DNA of 64,000 nucleotides from NCBI GenBank assembly GCA_949316235.1, contig OX438742.1, positions 11,717,315-11,781,314 of the forward strand, given 5' to 3'. The notes beneath the pieces are model-generated. The model was not told the origin of the DNA and searched no databases. It was given only the letters and a program-made list of their open reading frames with translations. This document shows, in pieces, positions 50,416 through 59,829 of this stretch; within the stretch, counting starts at the first letter, position 1; each line of letters opens with the position of its first letter. Both the position numbers and the translations under genes were made by a program. This DNA is from Oegoconia quadripuncta. Taxonomy: Eukaryota > Arthropoda > Insecta > Lepidoptera > Autostichidae.

Positions 50416-51489
50416 TACATATAAAAAATATAAAATAAAATATTTATATATAAATACTTACTAATGTATAGTTGAGAACAGTATATTTACAAGTTTTTAT
50501 TTTGCTTGCAATGTTCGTATGTAAGTTGTCTGTTTAAAAATTTGCAAACGATTTTTCATTGAATATATATTTTAATTAAGTCAGTAAACACACATATATT
50601 ACATTTACAAGAGATTGCTTTTGGCATGAAAGAAAAAAGGTATAACAAAATCTTTTTTAGCTTCAAGGTTTTTAGTGACTAGAAACTAAGTGCGTCTGTT
50701 TCTTTTCGTGGGCTTTTGTTTATTTTAGTCTGAGCAATGAAGTGTACATATTTTACCTTGACTAGATTAATCTTCTAAATATTTTCTGGTGGTGTTACTA
50801 CACCAGGTCGATATATTTTAAAGAAAGCCACACAAACCATTAGGTTTTGTGAAATTGAGTTTTAAATATCTACAGTAGTGAATATAGAAACTCTTACGCC
50901 GATGTGCGCCATTTTTTACTTGGGTTAGTTTTGTTTTGTTGCCATGAGCACTTACACATGAAGACGAGGGTTTGAAGATAGACCCAGAAGATTGCCACTG
51001 GAGTAATGAATTTTACATTACTCGTGATTGTACTAGAATAATATGTGATAATCATGATGAAATATTAAAAGCTTGATTTTAAAAGTATTCCTAATGTACT
51101 ACTTATTAAATAGATATTAGACAGTTTTACAATTTGTGATTCGACTAAACGTGATTGTGTATGATTTATTGTCTTCAAATGATTGGTCGCTATTACAACA
51201 GCAATATATATAAATGATCGATTACAATAGGTATAGTGCTGGACCTAACTGCTCTTATATAGTCGACATGCTTTACGCTAGTAGATAACAAGAAAACTTT
51301 GATAGCTAATGTCGGTGAAATTGGCTTATGTTCGTTATCGGATCGGTGAGCTATCCCATTTTAAATCCTGCCAAATAGTGACGTTAGAACTTTTGTTAAA
51401 TTTCGGTGCGTGGTCGTAATAAAATTAAAATAAAAAAAAGCTAGAAAAATTACACCGCCAGACAAATACCAGACGAATGCAAAAAGCAC

Positions 51490-51570
51490 CGTACGGAGAA
51501 AATAGGGCATACCTAAAAGGTAAGTTAAATAGAAGGTATTGGCATAGGTAGTTAATTTTTTTTTTTCAAA
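51490..51570 (+). repeat. Partial arm of the 31.9-kb MITE family
   Basis: gtacggagaaaatagggcat, then agaaggtattggcataggta and a T-run, matching the inner part of the same arm. The outer terminus is lost. Confidence 0.55.
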
Positions 51571-51944
51571 ACCACCATCGAAGTGTATTGTGTCTTTTCG
51601 CGTTTGTAATATAGCCTATACAAGGAATATAAGTAGGTATACAAATAGTTTCTACATTAAAAATATTTTTAAAAAGAAGCTTTTCATGTGTAATGGAAAG
51701 CGCCCAAAGCAACAAAACAAAACCATTGCCATTTGCCCTCCGGGCAAGAGCCGGGATATATCCCGGCTCTATCCTCAGATCAACTCGATAGTATGTGCCA
51801 AAATAATACATTGTCACCAAACTTATAAATAAATATGCCAAATTTCAGCTTAATTAAATACTAGCAAGTGTGGTTGAAAAAGGGATTACAATATTTGAAA
51901 CGGGCAACTTACTTACATAGGTACTTACATACGAACATTTCAAC

Positions 51945-52045
51945 CAAAAACGAAACTGCTTAACCGATTTTCATCAAGCTAGTCCTCTCGTTTAGTTTTT
52001 CATATAAAAAAAACGCACAAATCGGACCACACATTTTCGTGGGGG
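51945..52045 (+). repeat. Dispersed repeat ending in the aaatcggacc motif
   Basis: aaactgcttaaccgattttc, atcaagctagtcctctcg and cgcacaaatcggaccacaca match the 9.6 kb repeat. Confidence 0.5.
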
Positions 52046-52458
52046 GTTAAAAATAGGTGACTACGAGTATATATTTCAGATAAACCAAACCAACTGTGTT
52101 AACCTGAGGACCTTTCTAACTCATAGTTTAATCTTTAATATAATAATTACCGCACTCAAATCGACACAAAAAATAATAAATTTACAAAACCCCTCGTTCT
52201 TTTCAGTTTATACTTAAGTATAACTCAATCATCCAAAACTTTAATACAGTTTCTTTGGCTGAGAGTAGATCTTGTCCGTCTACAACCTCCTATATCATAA
52301 ACTCGTGCTACCTTAAATACCTATCCGTCGTGAGAGTTGTTGTCTTCTTGCATTGTCTTGGAATTATTGATCACAAAATTATTACCGTTTCCGAAAAGTT
52401 ACATTTTTATAATGTTTTTGTCGTCGGTCAAATTACATCGACGTTCATACGATACTAG

Positions 52459-52789
52459 GACCCGTATTAATAAACCAATCTCAATACAAGTCTTGAGGCT
52501 GTATCAACAGAGATGCGTCTTAAACAGTTGACGCTATCTCAAGCTCCGTACTAATTTATAAACCAATCTTGAGGTTACTCAGCTGAGATCACTTTTCAAG
52601 TAAGCGCCTCAGCTGCGAATGAATGATAGTCTTGAGTTTCGTTTATTAATACGCGCACCTCTCAAGTGAGTACTGCTTGAGTAAGCACGTGCGTATCAGG
52701 TCTCAAGTAAGGTTTATTAATCAACACGTTTACTTGAGACCAGTCACAAGACTGTTCTCGATCTTGAGAATGCTTTATTAATATGGGCC
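52459..52789. mobile_element. 331-bp MITE-like element with 3-bp TAG target duplication
   Basis: The left end is GACCCGTATTAATAAACC and the right end, inverted, GGCCCATATTAATAAAGC. TAG directly flanks both ends (52456-52458 and 52790-52792). Inside, cttgag/ctcaag motifs recur in both orientations. Terminal pattern and 3-bp duplication suggest a PIF/Harbinger-like element. It lies in the large FKBP14 intron. Confidence 0.75.
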
Positions 52790-53931
52790 TAGACTTCGTA
52801 CAGACCCTTTCATATCCTTGGTCATCATTTCATCATCAATCCTTGAACCTTTAACCATCTTGTGGTACTCTCCAAAGTTAACCTTTCACTTTTTAACTAA
52901 AAGTACGCTCACGCAATGTACATCTGCAGTAGCTTATAGCCTGGTACAAATGACGAGTTATAAAAAGTAAAACCCTATATTACCATTTTTTTCCGTCGGC
53001 AGTCCGTCAAGACCCTTTCACTTCGGAATCGCTGCATGAGGCATCAAGCTGAAATTAATATCAAATAATAATGTCAATCGCCTTAAGGTCCTCATGATAC
53101 TTTCAAACATAGAGTACCTACTCATATTCTCAAAGGGTAAATGACATACCTATGGGAATCTGTAGAATTGGGAATCTGTAGACGTGGGAAAAATCGCCCA
53201 GGAGACTAATCGCGTTATTTTTCAACGATTTTACCGTTCGAACGGAACGTTTTTGGTTTTAGTTTATCTTTAGTTTAGCTGATGTAAAAAACGGTGTCGA
53301 GTTATTTTTTGTGAACAATTATATCGTGGAAGCTACCAAAGTAAAACCAAAAGGCATTAAAAAAAAACTTGGTTAATTTCCGTTCAAATGATTAGCGCGA
53401 TACGAAATGTGCTTAACGTAACGTTTTTGGTTATGGTTTAGCTTTAGTATATTATCGTTCAAACTTAGCGCGATCGGCCCCCTGGTACAGTCAATTAGTT
53501 TTTCTGGCCCCATACAAACTTGTGATCAAAACCTATAGGGTACTTCACGATGATCTAAAAGAAGTTAGTTGTCATATCGTAGCTAAAGGAAAAATTCCGT
53601 AAATCAATAATTTCTAAAGTTAGACAGGTACCATTTTGAGGTTTATATAAAAACTCTGGGTAACTAACTATATATTTAAGATTGTTAGTTTACAAGTTTG
53701 TGCAAGTGATGTTTGCCATGATATACTCAGCCTACCTACCAATCTCGGTATCAACCCGGTCTCAATATAACAGCGCTTCACTTTTCTGCAAATGTAGCCT
53801 TTGTAATATTTCCAATATTAAAAGAAACTATGTAGCCATAGTTTCACCTTGCTCAGTTTTGCCTCCCTATCATAAACAAATTACTCACTACCTAGAATCA
53901 TAAACTTAACGATTAAATAAACATTTTCCAG

Positions 53932-54119
53932 GTGAAAAGCGGAAACTGACGATCCCTTCTACGCTCGGATACGGTGAGCGCGGAGCCGGCAACGTGATCC
54001 CGCCCCACGCTACACTCCACTTCGACGTCGAGCTCATCAACATTGGCGACTCTCCCCCAACCACCAACGTCTTCAAGGAAATCGACGCCGATAAAGACAA
54101 CATGCTGTCCCGCGAAGAA
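53932..54119 (+). CDS. FKBP14: FKBP14-type isomerase, exon with end of FKBP domain and first EF-hand loop
   Basis: This exon starts after ttttccag and completes the split Gly codon. It reads [20 protein letters not shown], then [20 protein letters not shown], finishing the FKBP domain. The pocket Tyr lies in GYG and the Phe in HFDVEL. It is followed by an EF-hand loop [12 protein letters not shown], with Asp at loop positions 1, 3 and 5 and Glu at 12. The donor gtgagt at 54120 is strong and in phase 0 with the next exon. Reading on past the donor gives a second, in-frame EF-hand-like loop and then a stop at 54204-54206; see the separate entry. The preceding intron is 6,262 bp and the following one 1,689 bp. 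The order FKBP domain, EF-hands, HDEL matches FKBP14 and not the ordinary cytosolic FKBP12. Confidence 0.94.
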
Positions 54120-54206
54120 GTGAGTATAGAGTTAGCCTTCCGAGCGATGGATACAGACGGCGACACAGAACTGTCGCGAGAGGAGGTCAGTTTAAGACAG
54201 TTTTGA
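54120..54206 (+). CDS. FKBP14: Possible alternative 3' extension of the FKBP14 exon with a duplicate EF-hand loop
   Basis: Beyond the canonical donor the frame stays open for 28 codons and encodes a second loop, [12 protein letters not shown], preceded by AFRAM and followed by VS. This parallels the upstream loop [12 protein letters not shown] preceded by VFKEI and followed by VS. The shared LSREEVS is written with different synonymous codons in five of seven positions, so the amino-acid pattern is kept while the bases have drifted, as selection on coding would produce. Two outcomes are possible. A weaker donor gtcagt at 54186, also phase 0, would add 22 residues and a third calcium loop. Read-through would end the protein at TGA 54204-54206, losing the last EF-hand and HDEL. 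Use in transcripts is inferred, not shown. Confidence 0.5.
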   Translation: MSIELAFRAMDTDGDTELSREEVSLRQF

Positions 54207-54983
54207 GGTGGAGGGTTAGCTTGGAACATCGGGCCGTATAGATAACTAATAAAATAGCATGGTCTCGTACATAATTAAATAATTGGCACAAAAACCGACT
54301 TCAATGGGTTCTGTTGTTTATCAACGGAGTGCATCAACAGACGCGATGGCGACATAAGCCACCAAAGAAAAGGAATTATTACAATCGATTTAAAAATGTC
54401 GGAATCATTGCGGTAATACGAATACATATACAAGAAAATAAAGTAATAAGAATTTTGTAGTGCGTTAAAAGATACAATGTTTAATCGATTTCGAAAAATT
54501 ATGATTTTTCTGAATTATGATAATTGTTTTTTGTTAGACAAGGTATCATGATAATGTTTCATATTTTGGTGAAAATGGATAATACTTACACTCCAAAAAA
54601 TGAGAACGTAACCCCAAAAGGCGGTTCAATTAAATCAATAAGATATAAATAGGTACATAGTATATGTATACGTATTAATATAGCATGCTAAATAAATGCA
54701 ACGCGGTATATTCTACGTTTCTATATCTCTATTTATACGGTCGTAATCACTGTACAGTTGTGATTGCGACCCAAATTAAATCTGTGTTCGAGCATTGTTC
54801 GAATCCCTTGACGACACGCTCCATCTACCCGCACAAGACCTATCTAATGGCTTTGGGATACGTAAACATACCATGGGCACCTCCTCAAAGACATTGAGGT
54901 ACTAGGTATATTGAACATAATACGTTTATATTTAAAACTTTACTATCCACGAAGTATGAAGTGTCTCTTTTATTTCTTATTTC

Positions 54984-55307
54984 TTTATGTACGACGAGTT
55001 CGTACTTGACCTCAATCTCACCTGATATTAAGTGAAGATGAGGTCAAAGGAAGCCTACTTACCCGGAAACCCCAACCCATTTAGGGGACTGGCTATCTTA
55101 TCTCTGACAACCGGAACACAACAATGCTAACATTGCTGTTTGGCGGCAGATTTAGATAAGATGGTGGTAGCTAGCCAGGAGGACATTTAAAATGCCCTAC
55201 CACCAACCAAACCAAGTACCTACTTAAACATGTACCCCGCTGGGGATCGAAAACGCGACCTCCGAATCGTAAACCCAATGTTGTTTACATTGAGCCACGG
55301 AGGCGGT
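54984..55307 (-). repeat. SINE family 1, full length, minus strand, inside FKBP14 intron
   Basis: Reverse-complement copy with head (gagccacggaggcgg) at the right and tail (tacttgacctcaat) at the left. It lies in the last FKBP14 intron, so it is inverted relative to the copy at 47100-47428 in the intron upstream of the two preceding exons. The B box is damaged (gggatcgaaaacgcga). Confidence 0.85.
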
Positions 55308-55808
55308 TTTATGGGTTTATGGGACATTGCACATTACGCAATCGTAATAAATAACTAAACTTATGTAAAAGTGCAAGCATTAAAGATGTCTTAGCGTTAC
55401 CTAACTGCATCCTAACTAACTTTCACATTATGTTTTAAGTCATTATTTATTATTTTCATACTGCCACCTGCTAAATGAAACTTTTATTTTAATAATACCA
55501 GTTATTTTATAATTCCTTTATATATCTAAGTTCCTTCTATGATTTATGAAATTGTTTATAACTAGTATATCTAACAGACACGAGTTCATAGCTAAATGGA
55601 GGTAAGTAGGTAGATAAATTCGCTATGAACTTATTTCTGCGACCACTGTACAGAAAGAGACTTGTTTTCTAACACAAACAAAGATATATCCTTAACGGAG
55701 GCACCAATTATTGCTTTGTAAACTAGACTAATACTGCAAATAACAATTATTCAAAACAATTTTTAAATTTTCAACTTACATTAAACACTCATTTTCATTG
55801 TTGTCCAG

Positions 55809-55991
55809 GTGAGCGAATACCTGAAGAAACAGATGGTACCTCCCGACGGCGCGGAAATGAGCGAGGATGTGAAGCAGATGCTGGAGAGCCACGACAAGCT
55901 CGTCGAGGAGATCTTCCAACACGAAGACAAGGACAAGAACGGCTTTATCAGCCACGAGGAGTTTTCGGGACCGAAACATGACGAACTTTAA
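55809..55991 (+). CDS. FKBP14: FKBP14-type isomerase, last coding exon: second EF-hand and HDEL retention signal
   Basis: This exon starts at GTG after the acceptor tgtccag and continues in phase 0 from the exon ending at 54119. It reads VSEYLKKQMVPPDGAEMSED, then a helical stretch, then EEIFQHEDKDKNGFISHEEF, which contains a canonical EF-hand loop (DKDKNGFISHEE). It ends GPKHDEL and a TAA at 55989-55991. HDEL is a classic ER-retrieval signal, so the product is a lumenal ER protein. The GTG at the start is an ordinary internal Val codon, not an initiation site. Together the three visible exons give about 153 residues of a protein usually a little over 200 residues long. Confidence 0.95.
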   Translation: MSEYLKKQMVPPDGAEMSEDVKQMLESHDKLVEEIFQHEDKDKNGFISHEEFSGPKHDEL

Positions 55992-56890
55992 ATATCTAAA
56001 GAGCATACTCCTCCCTGGCTTAAAGCCGGCCGGTTGTCGAGACCGTTAAGGGAGGATACAGACTTTTCGAGTGATGCGGAAGTGTTTTTATTGTTCAAAA
56101 TTCTGTTGTATGCTCACATTATATAGGTGTTACCAAAGTGTGTCTTCATAGTACCTACCTATGACTATGTACTGCTTCCATAACTAGCAGAAGATTTTTC
56201 TATTTTAAATGTATCAATTATTTCCACAACTGCGGCGCTAAATTAGGCAGAGTATCTAATGTGAAGCCATTGTACAGGTCAAAAAAAAAACGTAATTATT
56301 AACATACTGTATGTTGTAGAGCCGTTATGGAATGAATTAACAAATTATTCGCAATTCCCATTGCTGAGCCACTTGTAATTGTTATGGTTTTATTTAGGTT
56401 GTTGTTGGAATTTGGTAACACCCTGTATAAATACCACGTCACGGTTACGCCGGCGGATGTGAGAACGATCTAATATTAAAATGTAAAGGTGTATGAGAGT
56501 CATTTAAAAAGTTTATGTTGAGTCTTTTTGTACTTAGTTTACTTATGTTGTTGGTGTATCTATGACTTTGTTATGTATAATATTAGGATAGGTAGGTACT
56601 TGCGTAATACATAGCCAGGCAAAAATTTCGGCATAATACAGACCATGATTTTCTGAACGTGAACATATTATGTATCTAGAATATGTGGAATTCTAAGCGT
56701 ATTACCCAATCATTGTTGAATGTCTATCAAAACATAATAATCATAGTGCAGTTTTGTGTGTAAAATGTGTATAGATTATTGTTTTAGTGAAATACTGGTA
56801 TATATCCAATCGCCAAAAAAACCCTTTAGATGTGCTTTCTATTTCACTGTGGTTATTTATAATAAAACATATTTATACCAACACAATTGT
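55992..56890 (+). other. FKBP14: FKBP14 3' untranslated region (predicted)
   Basis: Non-coding sequence between the HDEL stop codon and the first good poly(A) signal downstream. It is AT-rich, with no repeat family I recognise and no open frame of note. The length, about 0.9 kb, is an inference from the position of the AATAAA near 56861; shorter forms cannot be excluded. Confidence 0.55.
56861..56866 (+). terminator. Candidate poly(A) signal for FKBP14
   Basis: AATAAA followed 20-30 bases later by a T/G-rich stretch (ttgttgtttc). It is the first canonical hexamer with a plausible downstream element after the FKBP14 stop codon. Confidence 0.5.
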
Positions 56891-57233
56891 TGTTTCATTC
56901 GCCGAAAAGAGTAACAGTGAAGAATATGCGAACAGCAAAACTGCGGTATATATTCCACTCTATAATGTATTACACAAATCTCCATAAATTACAATTAAAA
57001 TACCCACGGAATAGTAACAAGTTATTAGTTTCAATCATTCAAAAACAATTAGGTACATTGTTTTAGTAAAATTAATATATATCAATACAAAAAAAAAATT
57101 ATAAATACATTATCAATATTTCGAGTATGTCTTAATAAAAATATATCTTATATTAAAAATACGCCGTCCAACTCGCTTCCGTGAGGCATAGTAGGTACAC
57201 CATGTTATATTACTCTATGAGGTACTAGTGTAC

Positions 57234-57265
57234 CTCAGGTATGGTGTTAGTACACCATACCTGAG
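57234..57265. repeat. Perfect 14-bp-arm hairpin, 4-nt loop
   Basis: ctcaggtatggtgt, TAGT, and the exact inverse. It lies about 370 bp beyond the FKBP14 poly(A) signal. Confidence 0.85.
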
Positions 57266-57518
57266 CAAAGTCCCTGGCCCCTGCCAGCTTTCAGATCTCC
57301 GGGGGCGTGGACCAGTCTAATTGTTTATATAAACTACCTAAAACAAGTTTCTAAATATAATATTTGTCCATTCTGTTTTTGAATGAGTTAATCAGTTTAT
57401 TTAGATAATTTCAGAACTTTTTTTTTATTAAATATTAGATATTTAACAGATTTTATTAGATATTTAACAGCGTGTCGTTCATCCTTTCGCAAGTACAATA
57501 TCTCTTCAATTTTTTGAT

Positions 57519-58022
57519 GACCGATTGGTGTAGTGGATAGTATTTTTTTTTATGCACAACGGGTTAGCACCTACCTCAATCACATCTGATGTTAAGTGAA
57601 GATGAGGCCGAAGGTGGAAGCGTACTGACACGGAAACCCAAATATTTGGAGAATGGCTATCTTATCTCAGACAACCGGAACACAACAGTGCTGTCAACAT
57701 TGCTGCTTGGCGGCAGATTTAGATAAGATAGTGGTAGCTAGCCAGGCGGATAATTAAAATGCCCTACCACCAACCAAACCGCGTACTAAACATGTACCCC
57801 GCTGGATATCGAACCCGAGACCTCCGGTTCGTAAACCCTATGTTGTTTACATTGAGCCACGGAGGCGGTTAAAATAGTGACCTGGTCAGCGAAACCAACG
57901 GTTGTGGGTTCGAATCGAATATGTGCATGTTTATCCGTTATCTAGTATCCATAGTACAAGCTTTGCTTAGTTTGGGACTAGATGATTGGTGTAAGTGTCT
58001 GAAATATTTATTATTATTTATT
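57519..58022 (+). repeat. SINE family 3, interrupted by a family 1 SINE
   Basis: The head 57519-57541 (gaccgattggtgtagtggat) and the remainder 57874-58022 (gtgacctggtcagcgaaacc onward) make one plus-strand element. The 330-bp minus-strand family 1 SINE was inserted between its A and B boxes. Confidence 0.8.
57543..57872 (-). repeat. SINE family 1, minus strand, inserted into a family 3 SINE
   Basis: Full-length reverse copy with a poly(T) start (the poly(A) tail) and the head at the right (cggaggcggtt). It interrupts a family 3 SINE between its A box (57519-57541) and its B-box part (from 57874). ATAGT on both sides (57537-57541 and 57874-57878) is the likely target-site duplication. Confidence 0.85.
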
Positions 58023-58754
58023 TATATACGAGCTATTCTCTGGTGGATCGAGCAATGACCACGATATTACTATATCTGGTGAAAATTAAGAGGCCCTATC
58101 ATACTTCGTCCTCTCTTACGGTGTTGTACAAGATACCTTAGATAAAGTATCTGGAATACAAAAAAAAAAATACGCCCCGAATACAGAACCTTCTCCTTTT
58201 TTGAAGTCGGTTAAAAATGCAAAATACTTTTAAATTAAGTATTTCAGATACCAGATGCAAATAAATTTCTGGAATGGTAACTGAATATAAAATACATATC
58301 TTTTGAATACTTTTTGATGATAAATTACTTTTGTAAAAAAACATTTTTTTTATGAAAATTTATTTTTTTACATGTATAAATCGTGTTGATCGCGCAAACG
58401 TGACATACCATAATATTATATATGTTAACTTAAGTAAAACAAGTTCTTCAAACAGTTTATCACTCATTTTTCTTCGATGAGGCCTCATGATCATGTCCCA
58501 AATGAGAAGAGTCGCTCCACAGGGGCAGAACTTGGCAATTATGCGTTATAATTAAAAAAAATACAAACGGCCGAATTGAGAAGCTCCTCCTTTTTTGAAG
58601 GAGGTTAAAAAATTACTCGACTCAAGGGGCATAGCCGATATTTGGAAGAAAGAAAGAATTGCCACGCCATCTATCAATTTGGCCCAATGACGAAGGATCG
58701 CCAGGATTTGGCCCTAGACTAAAGATTCAATGGCGCTTTCAGTTTTATCTATGA

Positions 58755-58782
58755 CATAGACTTAGTATATACTAAGTCTATG
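58755..58782. repeat. Perfect 28-bp palindrome
   Basis: catagacttagtat followed directly by its exact reverse complement, with no spacer. Confidence 0.95.
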
Positions 58783-58852
58783 ATCTATGACGACCTTGAC
58801 AAGTGACATTACTTGACATTTTAAATAAATGTCACCTAAGATGTTTGTCACC

Positions 58853-58996
58853 GGCTTTTTGGCGGAATCTCGGCGAGTGAAGTAGCTTTTTGTTTATAAT
58901 TCTTATAATTTATGCAATCTGACTTTTAACACATGGCTGTATGGGCTTAGATCCTTTTGCCTTCTCCGAGAGGAGTGAATAAATGAAATGAAATGG
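58853..58996 (+). repeat. Retro-element copy 1, internally deleted, first unit of a head-to-tail pair
   Basis: A 5' block (ggctttttggcgg, then ctcggcgagtgaagtagc, to about 58928) is joined directly to a 3' block. The 3' block is catggctgtatgggctt, then ttttgccttctccgagagg, ending in an aaataaatgaaatg tail. The same two blocks occur in the next unit but separated by about 250 bp. The 3' block can be read as HGCMGLDPFAFSERSE plus stop, a peptide also seen in unit 2. Confidence 0.6.
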
Positions 58997-59408
58997 GGCT
59001 TTTTGGCGGGAACTCGGCGAGTGAAGTAGCATTTTTCTTTATAATTCTAATAATTTGTGCATTCTAACTTTTGAAGCTTAATAATGGCAGAATATTGTGC
59101 AGCAAACGTTAGTGATGGTGTACAAGTGAAGGGAAGTATAAATTAAAGTGCGTAACGGAGCTTTCGGGTTCCCACAAGAAGCCGCCAAAATCTTTTGTAA
59201 AGCATTCTGCCACTTTACTGAGGAATGACTTGACCGTGACTAGACTCTGTATACACCAAGTATACGACGAATTACTTGTTTTGACTGAGACTGACTTACA
59301 AAGTGAAGAAATAAGAGAAATAAGACATGGCTGTTATGGGCTAGAACCCTTTGCCTTCTCCTAGAGGAGAGAATAAAACGAAAAAAAAAAAAAAAATGAA
59401 ATGAAATG
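58997..59408 (+). repeat. Retro-element copy 2, full-length unit with decayed reading frame
   Basis: Starts with the same 5' block as the unit before it, offset by 144 bp, and ends in the same 3' block followed by an A-rich (gaaat) tail. Between them, 59116-59360 is open in one frame without an ATG. It contains KKPPKSFVKHSATLLRND and ends RHGCYGLEPFAFS before a stop. I do not recognise the family. The 5' block carries TTTTGGCGGGAA at 59001-59012, identical to a classic E2F site; in copy 1 the site is damaged. Confidence 0.55.
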
Positions 59409-59829
59409 GTACCTACTCTGTGGTAGGTAGGCAGGCAAGGTAATAGAGTTAATAGAGACAATCAAAATTCAAATCAATCAGCATTCAGGAACCAACTTGT
59501 CTGTCTACTTGCCGTTCAAACCAAGCCAGCACAAGCTCGCCTAAAACCAGTACCTACTCTACAATCCAAGCTCAGCTGCTTGCATGCTGGGCGGGCGGGC
59601 CAGGCACAGAGAACACTATTTAATTTAGTTGAGAGATGGAAGCCAGCAACACAGTACCCTTTTGAAAGGAAAACTGAAATGTATATGTGCTGTATTTTAT
59701 AGTGTAGTGGGGAATGGCGTGCTGTTGAATAAAGTGCAACGTAAGTTAATCCTCTGGGTGCAACAAATACACAAATAGGTGTGATGCTTTAAGTTTGATA
59801 TCAAGTATGTCCATATAATAACAACAAAA
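59409..59829 (+). promoter_or_regulatory. Upstream region of heparanase, probable promoter and 5' UTR
   Basis: The 420 bp before the heparanase ATG contain a GC-rich patch (gctgggcgggcgggcc, about 59586-59602) followed by AT-rich leader sequence. No clear TATA box lies at a convincing distance. A transcription start between about 59,600 and 59,750 is a guess. No in-frame upstream exon is needed, because the frame starting at 59830 already carries a signal sequence. Confidence 0.35.

Noticed and set aside
53906..54229. 107-codon frame on the minus strand
   Set aside because: It is the antisense shadow of the FKBP14 exon, whose sense frame has full family motifs.
55809..55811. GTG as a start codon for a separate 60-residue EF-hand protein
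   Set aside because: It directly follows a splice acceptor and continues in phase from the FKBP14 exon at 53932-54119; it is an internal Val.
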